This document shows positions 43,370 to 51,692 of a DNA stretch of 64,000 bases, in pieces. Where the stretch lies: contig CAVVWD010000001.1 in assembly GCA_963751835.1 (NCBI GenBank), positions 34,912 through 98,911 on the forward strand, given 5' to 3'. Each line of letters opens with the position of its first letter. Position 1 is the first letter of the stretch. The position numbers were made by a program, and so were the translations under genes. Under the pieces are notes generated by a model. The model made no database searches. It worked only from the letters and a program-made list of their open reading frames with translations, and was not told where the DNA came from. The stretch is from JACVRW01 sp963751835 (lineage in GTDB: Bacteria > Actinomycetota > Thermoleophilia > Solirubrobacterales > Thermoleophilaceae).

Positions 43370-43612
43370 GGGAGCGCCCCAGGGCACCTGATCACCCCAG
43401 GGCGACGGGCCCGCCGGATCGCGGCTCGTGCCCTCGAACAGCCCGGCGCGCGCCCAGGGGCTGACCGCCGGGCCCGCGGCTGCCGGCGGCGGCGCGGTGT
43501 CGCGCAGGAACTGCTCAATGGCGGCGGCGATCGCCGCGGCCTCCTCGGGCGACGCCGACTGGCGCACCTCGATCCGTGGGCGCGCAGGGCGGTGCTTGCC
43601 GTTCCTCGTCAC
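43367..43612 (-). CDS. Acyl-CoA carboxylase epsilon-like small subunit
   Basis: 81 residues. The N-terminal part (RPRIEVRQSASPEEAAAIAA then AIEQFLRD) and the later WARAGLFEG with terminal Trp-Gly-rich residues resemble AccE/PccE epsilon subunits of actinobacterial acyl-CoA carboxylases, which carry PEE-AAA helices and a tryptophan-containing tail. The start is GTG 43612. It stands alone, divergent from the OCD-like gene, and 12 kb from the carboxylase alpha gene. Short and low in motifs, so the family call is moderate. Confidence 0.55.
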   Translation of the reverse strand: MTRNGKHRPARPRIEVRQSASPEEAAAIAAAIEQFLRDTAPPPAAAGPAVSPWARAGLFEGTSRDPAGPSPWGDQVPWGAP

Positions 43613-43628
43613 GAGCCGGATAGCGTAG

Positions 43629-44582
43629 ATGCCCGTGCCCGAGATACCCGTCTTCCCCCAGGAGGCCGTGCTCGGCGCGATCTCGCCCTTGGAGGCGATC
43701 GACAGGGTGCGCGAGGGCTTCGTCGAGTACGCGAGCGGGAGCTGGCAGATGCCGCCCAAGACGTACCTCGACGCCGCCCCGCACGGCGACTTCCGCGCGA
43801 TGCCGGCCAAGGGCGCGGGGCTGGCGATCCTGAAGTGGGTCACCTCGTTTCCGCGCAACCCGGAGGCGGGGCGGCCCGTGGTCATGGGGGTCATCTGCGT
43901 CTCGTCGGCGGTCGACGGCGAGCCGCTCGCGCTCGTGGACGTCCGCTCGATCACCGCGCTGCGGACAGGCGCGGTCGCGGCCGTGGCCGCCCAGGAGCTC
44001 GCCCGCGAGGACGCGACGAGCGTGGGAGTCGTCGGCTGCGGGCTGCACGGGAGCTGGGCCGCGCGCTGCCTCGCCGCCGCCGAGTACGGGCCCGGAATCT
44101 GCTTCGACCCCGATCCCGAGGCGGCGGGGACGCTCGCCGGTGAGCTCGGCTGGGAGGCCGGCAGCCGCGAGGACGCGCTGGCCTGCGACGTCGTCACCTG
44201 CGTCACGCCCGGAACCGAGCCGGTCGTCCGCGCCGGCGACCTGCGCCCGGGGCTGCATCTGAACATGCTGGGCGCCGACGGCCCGGGCAAGGCGGAGGCG
44301 GAGCCCGAGGCCGTCGCCCGCGCCGAGCTCTTCTGCGACGAGTGGACGCAGGCGAGCCACGGTGGCGAGCTGACCGCCGCGGTAGCGGCCGGCCTCGTCA
44401 CGCGCGAGCGTGTGACCGAGCTCGGGGCTGTGCTGACCGGCGCCGCGCCGGGCCGCTCCGGACCGGATGCCGTGACGCTGTTCGACTCCACCGGCCTCGC
44501 GATCCAGGACCTGGCTCTGTGCGTGGCATTGCTCGAATCTCACACAGCGGGCCTGGTGTCTCCAGCTACTGTCCGGCTCTAG
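43629..44582 (+). CDS. Ornithine cyclodeaminase / mu-crystallin family protein
   Basis: 317 residues. MPPKTYLDAAPHGDFRAMPA, LKWVTSFPRNPEAGRPVVMGV, DVRSITALRTGAVAAVAAQELA, and the Rossmann motif VGVVGCGLHGSWAARCL match the OCD/alanine-dehydrogenase-like fold. Substrates vary widely in this family (amino-acid cyclisation, ketimine reduction), so the reaction is open. ATG 43629, or GTG 43635, which lies 8 bases after a TAGCGT. It is divergent from the epsilon-like gene. Confidence 0.88.
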   Translation: MPVPEIPVFPQEAVLGAISPLEAIDRVREGFVEYASGSWQMPPKTYLDAAPHGDFRAMPAKGAGLAILKWVTSFPRNPEAGRPVVMGVICVSSAVDGEPLALVDVRSITALRTGAVAAVAAQELAREDATSVGVVGCGLHGSWAARCLAAAEYGPGICFDPDPEAAGTLAGELGWEAGSREDALACDVVTCVTPGTEPVVRAGDLRPGLHLNMLGADGPGKAEAEPEAVARAELFCDEWTQASHGGELTAAVAAGLVTRERVTELGAVLTGAAPGRSGPDAVTLFDSTGLAIQDLALCVALLESHTAGLVSPATVRL

Positions 44583-44613
44583 TCCGCTCCCCGATTCTCC
44601 GATACCTGTCTTG

Positions 44614-46146
44614 ATGCGCCCACTCGCTCTGCTGCTCGCCGCCGTGTCCCTGCCCGTGTTCGCCGCCGTCGGCTGCGGCCAGAACGAGACCGCCTCGAGC
44701 GCCACCGCGCTCGCTCCCGCCGGTTCGCTCATGTACGGGGAGATCGACCTCGACCCGTCCGGCGACCAGAAGCGCGCGATCGAGCAGCTCGCCGCCCAGT
44801 TCCCGGGCGAGGGGAGCGCCGGCGAGCGCCTCCAGACCCTGATCGAGAAGGGCCTCCGGGAGTCGGATGCTCCGATCAGCTTCGAGAAGGACATCGAGCC
44901 CTGGCTCGGCGACACCGCGGCTTTCTTCGTGACCGGCAGCCTCCGCGACGACGGTCCTCAGAGCGGCGCTGCGCTGATCGCGGCGGACGACGAGGAGGCC
45001 GCGCGGGACGCGCTCGCCAACGCGATCGAGGGCAAGCAGCTCAAGCAGCGCTACGAGGGCGTCGAGTACCTCGTGGGCGACGACGACACCGCCGCCGGCG
45101 TGGTCGACGGCTTCGCCGTGATCGGCACCGAGGGCGGGCTGAAGGCGGCGATCGACACGTCGCAAGGCGGCTCGCCGCTGTCGGACGACGACGCCTACAC
45201 CGACGCGGTCGCGGGCGCGGCGGACGACCGGCTCGGGCTCTTCTACCTCAACTCGCCCAAGCTGCTCGAGGCCATGCAGGGCAGCGACGGCGCCGAGGCG
45301 CTGCGCTCGTTCGAGGATTTCTTCGAGGATCCTTACGTCGCGACGCTCGACGTCGACGGCGACAGCGTCTCGTTCGAGGCCGACGCCCCCGAGTCGCTCG
45401 CGAAGCTGCTGCCGTTCTTCGGCGAGGGCAGCGAGCTGATGAACGAGCTGCCGGCGGACTCCTGGCTCGCTCTCGCGCAGCCGGACCTCGGCAAGGTGCT
45501 CGACTACTACGCCGAGGCCTTCGGCGCCTCTGTCGGCGGGCGTGAGGCGCTCGAGAGCCAGCTCCGCATGATGACCGGGCTCGACCTCGAGCGCGACGTG
45601 CTCGGCTGGATGGGGGACTTCGCGGTCTTCGTGCGCGGCACGAGCGTGAGCGAGCTGAACGGCGCGATCGTGATCGAGACGAAGGACCCGGATGCCTCCG
45701 GTCGCCTGCTCGCCCGTCTCGAGGTCCTGATCGAGCGCTCCGAGCAGTCGTCAGGCACGAGGGTGGGCCCGCTGTCGGCGCCGGGGGGCGGTGAGGGCTT
45801 CACGCTCCGCGACAACGAGTTCGCTGCGCCGATTCACATCTTCCAGCGCGATGACAGGGTCGTGGCCGCCTTCGGCGACGCTGCCGCGCGCGACGCGCTC
45901 GATCCCGCCGAGACGCTGGCCGACTCGGCCGAGTACGCCGACGCGGCCAGGTCGCTCGACGGCTACGCGATTTCCACGTACGTGGCGGTGGCGCCGATCC
46001 TCGAGCTCGTGGATTCCACGGAGGCCGGCGCCGATCCGGGCTGGCGGGAGGCGCGGCCGTACCTCGAGCCGCTGAAGGCGCTCGTGGCCGGGACCGCCGG
46101 CGACGACGACGAGCTGCGCTCGGCCGTCAAGATCCTGGTCAAGTAG
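44614..46146 (+). CDS. DUF3352-type secreted or lipid-anchored protein
   Basis: 510 residues. N-terminal signal with a lipobox-like VGC around residue 20 (FAAVGCGQNE). The body has the DUF3352 pattern: LAPAGSLMYGEIDLDPSGDQ, FEKDIEPWLGDTAAFF, RYEGVEYLV, MDGFAVIGTEGGLKAAID-like segment (GFAVIGTEGGLKAAIDTS), LPADSWLALAQPDLG and LDLERDVLGWMGDFAVFV. Acidic overall, function unknown, common in Thermoleophilia. ATG 44614 begins MRPLALLLAAVS. Confidence 0.85.
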   Translation: MRPLALLLAAVSLPVFAAVGCGQNETASSATALAPAGSLMYGEIDLDPSGDQKRAIEQLAAQFPGEGSAGERLQTLIEKGLRESDAPISFEKDIEPWLGDTAAFFVTGSLRDDGPQSGAALIAADDEEAARDALANAIEGKQLKQRYEGVEYLVGDDDTAAGVVDGFAVIGTEGGLKAAIDTSQGGSPLSDDDAYTDAVAGAADDRLGLFYLNSPKLLEAMQGSDGAEALRSFEDFFEDPYVATLDVDGDSVSFEADAPESLAKLLPFFGEGSELMNELPADSWLALAQPDLGKVLDYYAEAFGASVGGREALESQLRMMTGLDLERDVLGWMGDFAVFVRGTSVSELNGAIVIETKDPDASGRLLARLEVLIERSEQSSGTRVGPLSAPGGGEGFTLRDNEFAAPIHIFQRDDRVVAAFGDAAARDALDPAETLADSAEYADAARSLDGYAISTYVAVAPILELVDSTEAGADPGWREARPYLEPLKALVAGTAGDDDELRSAVKILVK

Positions 46147-46171
46147 GGCCGCCGCCCGGGTCGGCCCGGGT

Positions 46172-46183
46172 TAGAGTCGAGCG
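46172..46183 (+). promoter_or_regulatory. Leaderless promoter of MFS gene
   Basis: TAGAGT (46172-46177) followed by 6 bases and GTG 46184. Confidence 0.45.
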
Positions 46184-47500
46184 GTGAACCTCGAGGAGCG
46201 CGCCTTTCGCAAGGCCACCCGGCGCCTGATCCCGTTCCTCTTCCTGATCTACGTGGTCGCGTACCTCGACCGCGTGAACGTCTCGTTCGCCCAGTTGCAG
46301 CTCGAGGATGACCTCGACTTCAGCGACTCGATCTTCGGCATCGGTGCCGGCATCTTCTCGATCGGGTACGTGATCTTCGGAGTGCCGAGCAACCTTGCGC
46401 TCGAGCGCTTCGGCGCGCGGCGCTGGCTCGCTGCGATCATGATCGTCTGGGGCGTGATCTCCGCCTCGATGATGTTCATCGAGAGCGCGGAATCCTTCTA
46501 CGTCCTGCGCTTCCTGCTCGGCGCCGCCGAGGCCGGCTTCTTCCCGGGAATCATCCTGTTCCTCACCTGGTGGTTCCCGGAGCGCGAGCGGACCCGCGTG
46601 CTGGCGCTCTTCCTCACCGCGATCTCGGTGGCGTACGTGGCGGGCGGGCCGCTGTCGGGCGGGCTGCTCGAGCTCGACGGCTTCCTGGGGCTTGACGGCT
46701 GGCAGTGGCTGTTCCTCGTCGAGGGCCTGCCGGCGGTCGCGCTCGGCTGGGTCACGCTGCGCTTCCTCGACGACCGGCCCGACGGGGCCGAGTGGCTCGA
46801 GCCCGAGGAGCGCGAGTTCCTCGCGGAGGAGGTCGCGCGCGAGCGTCAGCTCAGAGAGGCCGCCGGCGGGCGTGGCCTCCGCGACGCCCTGGCGAGTGGC
46901 CAGGTCTGGCTCCTCTCGCTCATCTACTTCCTGGTGGTGGCCGCGGCGTTCGGGCTCACCTTCTTCGTGCCCGACCTCGTCCAGGACCGCACCGGCTACA
47001 GCGACTTCGAGGTGGGCGTCCTCGCCGCGATCCCCTACGGCGTGGCGACCGCGTCGATGCTCGTGGTGGCCGCCCGCGCCGAGCGTGCACGGAGCCGCCG
47101 GCCGTACGTGATCGTCGCGGTGCTGGTGGGCGCGCTCGGCTGCGTGCTCACGGCCTACGCGCAATCGCCGCTCACGCTCACCGTCGCGATCACGCTCTCC
47201 GCGGTCGGTCTGCTGTCGGCGATCCCGGTCTTCTGGGCGTTCCCCACGGGCCTCTTCAGCGGCACGGCGGCGGCTGCCGGGATCGCCCTGGTAGCCGCGA
47301 TCGGCAACCTCGGCGGCTTCGCGGGGCCGGCGTTCACGGGCATCGCCGAGGACTCCACGGGAAGCTTCGAGATGCCGCTGACGGTCCTCGGCGTCCTGCT
47401 CGTGGCAGGCGCCGCCCTGGTGCTGCTCGTCCGCGAGCGGCAAGCGCCGGCGGAGACGGGGCGAACGCCGCCGCCCGCGGTCGAGGTGACCTCCGGCTGA
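46184..47500 (+). CDS. MFS transporter of the anion:cation symporter (ACS) family
   Basis: 438 residues with 12 helices. The start RRLIPFLFLIYVVAYLDRVNVSFA is the ACS/GudP-like signature, followed by GIGAGIFSIGYVIFGVPSNLALERFGARRW and RFLLGAAEAGFFPGIILFLTWWFP. ACS proteins import organic acids such as galactonate, glucarate or phthalate; the substrate here is unknown. The next gene is convergent. Confidence 0.92.
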   Translation: MNLEERAFRKATRRLIPFLFLIYVVAYLDRVNVSFAQLQLEDDLDFSDSIFGIGAGIFSIGYVIFGVPSNLALERFGARRWLAAIMIVWGVISASMMFIESAESFYVLRFLLGAAEAGFFPGIILFLTWWFPERERTRVLALFLTAISVAYVAGGPLSGGLLELDGFLGLDGWQWLFLVEGLPAVALGWVTLRFLDDRPDGAEWLEPEEREFLAEEVARERQLREAAGGRGLRDALASGQVWLLSLIYFLVVAAAFGLTFFVPDLVQDRTGYSDFEVGVLAAIPYGVATASMLVVAARAERARSRRPYVIVAVLVGALGCVLTAYAQSPLTLTVAITLSAVGLLSAIPVFWAFPTGLFSGTAAAAGIALVAAIGNLGGFAGPAFTGIAEDSTGSFEMPLTVLGVLLVAGAALVLLVRERQAPAETGRTPPPAVEVTSG

Positions 47501-47514
47501 CCGGGCGCGGGTCG

Positions 47515-48657
47515 CTACCAGCCGTTCTGCCAAGCGATCACGAGGAGCACGACCGCCACGAGCGCGGCCACCACGACCACGACGATGTTCGCGACGATCG
47601 CGGCCGGCAGCCAGCGTGGCACCTCGCGCGCCTCGAGCTTCGACGACTCCGGCAGCTCGTCGTCGTGCCCTCGGACCGACGACGTGAGGATGCCGGTGAT
47701 GAAGCGGTTCAAGCTCAGGCCCTCGCGCTCGGCGGCCACTGCCAGCTCGTCGTGCAGTGCCCTCGGCATGCGCAGGAGGAGCCGCCCGCTATGGCTCGCG
47801 CTCGGCTTCGCGGCCTTCTCCCGTGCCGGCACGGGCTCGGGCTGGGCGATCGGAGCCGGCGCCTGTGGCTGCACGGGCTCGCCGTCCGCGGCGGGCTGCA
47901 TCCCGTCCTCGGTGCGCTGCATGCCGTCCCCCTCGAGCTCGTGGCGAAGCTTTTCGAGCGCGGTTCGCGTACGCCTGCCGAGCTGGCCCTCGGACATCCC
48001 CAGACGCCCCGCCACCTCCTTGCGGTCGAGGTCCTCGATGAAGCGAAGGAAGACGATCTCGCGCTCCTGCTCGTCGAGGGCCTCGAACGCGCCTGCGAGC
48101 AGCAGCCGCTCATCGGAGGCGTTCGCCCGCGGGTCGGCCACCGAGTCGGTGCCGAGGTCCGTGGGGGCACGCAGGGCGGCCTCGAGGTCCGCCAGCTCCG
48201 CGGAGGACACCCCGACCGCCTCGGCGAGCTCTGCGTCCGTGGGGGTTCGTCCGAGCCGCAGCGTCAGCTGCTCGCGCGTCTTCGGGATCCGGCCGGCGGC
48301 CTCGTGCAGCGGCCGCGGCAGGCGGACGGTTGCGCCGCGGTCGCGGATGTAGCGCTTGATCTCCCCGGTGACCGTGGGAACGGCGTAGGCCGCGAACTCG
48401 TCGCTACGGTCGGGGTCGCAGCGCTCGATCGCGTTCAACAACCCGATCGAGCCCGCCTGGAGCAGGTCGTCGTACTCCGCGTGCGGCCCCCGGTAGCGCC
48501 GCGCGAGGGTCTCGACCAGCGGCAGGTAGAGCTGCACGAGCCTGTCCCTGGCACGGGTGTCGCCCTCGCTCCGGTAGGCGATGAGCAGGCGGCCGGTGGC
48601 CGTCTCTCGTGCGTCACGTTCGCGCTGGCTCGCCCGTCTCACCTCCTGATGGGCCAT
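47515..48657 (-). CDS. Group-3 (SigB/SigF-like) sigma factor fused to ribbon-helix-helix and C-terminal membrane helix
   Basis: 380 residues. The sigma core covers about 25-232: sigma-2 RDRLVQLYLPLVETLARRY and YDDLLQAGSIGLLNAIERCD, sigma-3 region VRLPRPLHEAAGRIPKTREQ, sigma-4 DEQEREIVFLRFIEDLDRKE and GRLGMSEGQLGRRTRTAL. A Gln/Pro/Ala linker follows (about 233-285). Then comes a HicB/Arc-type RHH, GRLLLRMPRALHDELAVAA with EREGLSLNRFITGIL (about 290-325). A hydrophobic helix at about 348-374 (AAIVANIVVVVVAALVAVVL) precedes the terminal AWQNGW. The protein is probably held at the membrane. A palindrome lies just before the start. Confidence 0.9.
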   Translation of the reverse strand: MAHQEVRRASQRERDARETATGRLLIAYRSEGDTRARDRLVQLYLPLVETLARRYRGPHAEYDDLLQAGSIGLLNAIERCDPDRSDEFAAYAVPTVTGEIKRYIRDRGATVRLPRPLHEAAGRIPKTREQLTLRLGRTPTDAELAEAVGVSSAELADLEAALRAPTDLGTDSVADPRANASDERLLLAGAFEALDEQEREIVFLRFIEDLDRKEVAGRLGMSEGQLGRRTRTALEKLRHELEGDGMQRTEDGMQPAADGEPVQPQAPAPIAQPEPVPAREKAAKPSASHSGRLLLRMPRALHDELAVAAEREGLSLNRFITGILTSSVRGHDDELPESSKLEAREVPRWLPAAIVANIVVVVVAALVAVVLLVIAWQNGW

Positions 48658-48663
48658 CTCAGG

Positions 48664-48673
48664 CTGATATCAG
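48664..48673. promoter_or_regulatory. CTGATATCAG palindrome at sigma-factor promoter
   Basis: A perfect 10-bp palindrome ends 7 bases before the sigma-factor ATG and overlaps a possible -10 (TATCAG). A related GGTATCA occurs at 48687-48693, and more copies lie at 51.5-51.6 kb. Confidence 0.45.
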
Positions 48674-48709
48674 GGCGACCTTACCCGGTATCACCGGCGG
48701 CCCGCCTCG

Positions 48710-48738
48710 TTGACTTCTCCGGAAAGTCGGCCTACGTT
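48710..48738 (+). promoter_or_regulatory. Promoter (-35 TTGACT, -10 TACGTT, 17-bp spacer)
   Basis: TTGACT (48710-48715) and TACGTT (48733-48738) read towards the Pro/Ala-rich membrane protein. The same -10 with TTGACA at 18 bp precedes the similar protein at 62 kb. Confidence 0.5.
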
Positions 48739-48783
48739 GGACATGAGCCAAATGGCAACCCCCGAGCCCCCACGGGGAAGGTT

Positions 48784-49356
48784 TTGAAACTGTTGGTGAT
48801 CACAGCGTCGCTCGCGGCGCTTTGGGCGGCCCCCGCGGCTGCCTACCAAAGCGCCGCGGCGCCCGCGCCTGACCCGGCCCCTTCGCCGGTGCAGGCGACG
48901 CCCGACCCGGTCCCGCAGCCGGGCCCGGCCGCCTCGGCGCCCACCGAGCAGGCGCCCGCGCAGGAGGCTCCCGCCGCCCCGCCCCAGGCGCCGCCACCGT
49001 CATCCAGCCCGTCGCCGCCAATCGAGCCGGCGCCGGCGCCGGAACCCTCCGCCCCGCCCGCCGCCGAGCCGGTCGTCCAAGCGGCGTCGGTGAGGTCGGC
49101 GGGCAGGCCCGAGCGGCCGTCGCGGAAGGCCCGTGCTGGGGCGCGCAAGCAAGCTCAGAGGCCGAGCCAGCCAGAGCGCGTCAAGCCGCTGCCGGCCCCG
49201 TCCGGCATGGGTGCGTTTATCGAAGGGCTGCGCGCCCGCGCGGCCGAGGCGGGCCCGCCGGTAGCGATCGCCGCCCTCGCACTGCTGGCGCTCGCGCTGA
49301 CGAGCGGAGGCTTCCTGGTTGCGGCCGGACGCCGCGCGGGGGCCTGGAGGGCGTAG
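48784..49356 (+). CDS. Secreted Pro/Ala-rich protein with C-terminal membrane helix
   Basis: 190 residues, unknown function. A signal peptide (KLLVITASLAALWAAPAAA) is followed by about 95 residues of Pro/Ala repeats. A basic stretch (GRPERPSRKARAGARKQAQR) and a hydrophobic helix near the end (VAIAALALLALALTSGGFLV) come next, then a short basic tail. The layout resembles cell-wall-spanning stalk proteins. Start TTG 48784 gives the better signal peptide; GTG 48793 has the better spacing from GGGGAAGG. It lies between two genes that share an RHH-membrane module. Confidence 0.72.
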   Translation: MKLLVITASLAALWAAPAAAYQSAAAPAPDPAPSPVQATPDPVPQPGPAASAPTEQAPAQEAPAAPPQAPPPSSSPSPPIEPAPAPEPSAPPAAEPVVQAASVRSAGRPERPSRKARAGARKQAQRPSQPERVKPLPAPSGMGAFIEGLRARAAEAGPPVAIAALALLALALTSGGFLVAAGRRAGAWRA

Positions 49357-49361
49357 CCGAG

Positions 49362-49718
49362 CTACCAGCCGTTCTGCCAGGCCAGCACCAACAGAGTGAT
49401 TGCGAGAATCGTCGCCGCCACCGTCACGACGATGCCGGCGACTATCGCCCGGGGCAGCCAGCTTGGGGTGGGCCGCGAGTGAGCGTCGTGCGAATGCCGC
49501 CCCATCGCCGACGAAAGCGCGTTGGTGATGTACCGGTTGAGGCTGATCTCCTCGTGTTCGGCTGCCCGCGCGAGCTCAGCGTGCAGCGACTGGGGCATGC
49601 GAAGCATCAACCGGCCACTGTGCCCCCTGCGTGCCTCGCCGGGGGATCCCGCGGACTGGCCGTCACGGGCGGGTTTGGACGCGGGGTCGCTGCGTCCTTG
49701 CTGTGCGCTTCGGTTCAC
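49362..49718 (-). CDS. Ribbon-helix-helix protein with C-terminal membrane helix
   Basis: 118 residues. The RHH part, GHSGRLMLRMPQSLHAELARA then AEHEEISLNRYITNALSSA, and the membrane tail ending ITLLVLAWQNGW closely match the last 95 residues of the sigma factor at 47.5 kb. There is no sigma domain. It may compete with or pair with the RHH of that sigma factor. Start GTG 49718 is chosen because the frame further upstream has no family-like residues; no SD is evident. Confidence 0.7.
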   Translation of the reverse strand: MNRSAQQGRSDPASKPARDGQSAGSPGEARRGHSGRLMLRMPQSLHAELARAAEHEEISLNRYITNALSSAMGRHSHDAHSRPTPSWLPRAIVAGIVVTVAATILAITLLVLAWQNGW

Positions 49719-49788
49719 GCCGGGGGAGGGGGAACGGAGTGCCCCTACCAGCGTAACCCCGAACCGGCGATCTCGCCCGTTCTCGGCG

Positions 49789-50412
49789 TCAGGGCAGTGA
49801 GTCGAGCAGCCCTGACGGCGGCGGTGCGCCGTACCCGCCGGCCGCCGGGCCGAGCTCGCGCAGATCGACGAGATCCACTCCGAGGTCGGCTGCCGTCGTG
49901 CGTACCGCGTTCGCCTGTCGCCGGCTCCAGCGGTGATAGAGGGCAAGCGCCTCCACCCGAGCGCGCTCCGCCCGCATCTCGTCAGGCCCGATCTCGATGC
50001 GGCCCCAGACGGTCACGATCCCGGAGACGGCCTGGTAGTCGACCTTCGGGAAGTCATCGAGCGGCACGTGGTAGGCGCGGATCCCGCAGCCACAGCCGGC
50101 GTCCGGCGCCGTATGTGCCGGTTCGAGCATCTCCTCGGCGGTCCGCCAGCGGCGGCATTCGGCGCGTACGACGCGCTCGCGCCAGGGGACGGGAAAGTAC
50201 GGAGAGCAGAGCTCGTTGCTCGCCGGGCCGGTTCGGTAGATCCTCCAGTTTCGGAAGCCGACGATCGGCTCGATCAGGTCGGGCGCCTCGGTCCGGTCCT
50301 GTGCCGGGAGAGCGAGCAGCTGGACGGCCGCCGCGTCGCGAAGAATCGAGGATTCGCTGGACCCCCCTGCGGGTGGTGCCACCGGCTCGACCGTGATCGT
50401 CATGAAGGGCAT
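49789..50412 (-). CDS. Conserved protein of unknown function with CxCG motif
   Basis: 207 residues. The pattern IVGFRNWRIY...L.SPYFPVPW, a Cys at VRAECRRW, HTAPDAGCGCGIRAYHV and SGIVTVWGRIEIGPDEMRAERARVEAL matches a small actinobacterial family that I recognise only as hypothetical. The cysteines suggest a metal or Fe-S site. ATGs at 50415, 50412 and 50403 are all possible starts. It is divergent from the metallophosphoesterase gene. Confidence 0.78.
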   Translation of the reverse strand: MPFMTITVEPVAPPAGGSSESSILRDAAAVQLLALPAQDRTEAPDLIEPIVGFRNWRIYRTGPASNELCSPYFPVPWRERVVRAECRRWRTAEEMLEPAHTAPDAGCGCGIRAYHVPLDDFPKVDYQAVSGIVTVWGRIEIGPDEMRAERARVEALALYHRWSRRQANAVRTTAADLGVDLVDLRELGPAAGGYGAPPPSGLLDSLP

Positions 50413-50507
50413 CATCGGCGTCGGGTGGTTCCCGGACGGGATGCTAGACGAGGCCCCCGTCGGGCTTGCTACGGGCTGGTTAATGCCCCTCATGGAAGGA
50501 TCTCGCC

Positions 50508-51495
50508 GTGGTCACCGCCGTGGTCTCGGACCTCCATCTGGGAATCCGCTCGCAGGCCGACCTGTTGCGCCGGCCCGAGGTGCGGGAGCGGCTGATCGAA
50601 GCCGTTGAGAGGGTCGACCACGTAGTCCTGCTGGGAGATTCCATCGAGCTCCGCGACGGACCTCCCGCCGAGGCGCTCGAGATCGCGGCGCCCGTTCTTC
50701 GAGCAACTGGGCGAGGTCATGGCCGGTCGCCGCGTGACCGTCGTAGCCGGTAATCACGACTATCAGCTCGCCTCGCCCTGGCTCACGCGACGCCGACAGG
50801 GCGGTGCGGCTCCGCTCGGACTGGAGGAGCTGTCGACGCCGGCGCGGCAGGAGCCGCTCGGGCGGCTCGCACGCCGCATGGGGAGCGCCGAGGTCGTGCT
50901 CGCCTACCCGGGCGTGTGGCTGCGGCCGGATGTATACGCAACCCACGGGCACTACCTCGACTGTCACAACGACGTTCTCACTTTCGAGTGCGTCGCGCGG
51001 CGGGTGTCGGAGGTCCTCACTCGGGAGCCGCGCGGCGGCTACCGAGAGCCGGATGACTACGAGGCCGTGCTGGGGCCGGTGTATCGCGCGATCTACCGGG
51101 TGGCGCAGTCGCGGCGGGCCCGGTCCGCGGCGCGAAGCGCGAAGGCACTCGTGCGACGGTGGGAGACCGTGGCGGGCTACCGCGGCCCTCGCCGGCGCCC
51201 GGGGCTCGGTGCCATGGCCAAGGTCGTCGATGGCCTGGGCATACAGGCCTCCTACGTGGTCTTCGGCCACCTGCACCGCGCGGGCCCGACGGACACAGAT
51301 GGGACGCACTGGACCACCCCGCGGGGGGTGCGGCTCGTAAACAGCGGCAGCTGGGTCTACCAGCCGGCCTATCTGGGCCGGGCCGGGGAACAGAGCGAGC
51401 ATTGGCCGGGCACCTGCGTGCTGGTGGAGGGCGAGGGCGTCCCGGAGGTCAAGCGGCTCCTTAGCGGCGACGCTGTGCGTATGCGCAGCGGCTGA
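50508..51495 (+). CDS. Calcineurin-like metallophosphoesterase, frame-broken
   Basis: A restored frame gives about 328 residues. N-terminal SDLHLGIRS and HVVLLGDSIELRDG, then VVAGNHDYQLASPW, ATHGHYLDCHNDV and VFGHLHRAGPTD supply all the metal ligands (D-x-H, GD, GNHD, H, GHxH). The break is at the CCC run 50691-50693: as written the first frame stops at 50753, and deleting one C restores AAPFFEQLGEVMAGRRVTVVAGNHD. GTG 50508 has a good SD (GGAAGGA, 50494-50500). The substrate is unknown; UDP-diacylglucosamine hydrolase-like enzymes are possible relatives. Confidence 0.82.
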
Positions 51496-51599
51496 TACCG
51501 CCCAAATAGGGGATTTTTCCCGTCCCGGGGACACGAACGCACAAGATGCGGTTCTCCGCTCTGTGTGTGGATTCGTGGCGTGTTCCGTGCGTACGCGGG

Positions 51600-51632
51600 C
51601 CTGATACCAGGACGTCGCGGGGCGGTATCAGG
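51600..51632. promoter_or_regulatory. CCTGATACC / GGTATCAGG inverted repeat
   Basis: Perfect 9-bp arms (51600-51608 and 51624-51632) with a 15-base spacer, about 60 bp before the peptidoglycan-binding gene. A further single TGATACC lies at 51493-51499. The half-site is shared with the sigma-factor promoter region. Confidence 0.5.
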
Positions 51633-51692
51633 GCCTCGATTCGGCGGTCGTCGGCCGGACGGGCTCTGCCCACGGGGGTACTTGTTAAGAAG

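Noticed and set aside
46705..49356. 883-residue plus-strand open frame
   Set aside because: It is out of frame with the MFS gene and antisense to the sigma factor, with Arg/Ala/Gly-rich text over most of its length. Only the last 190 codons (from 48784) are a real gene.
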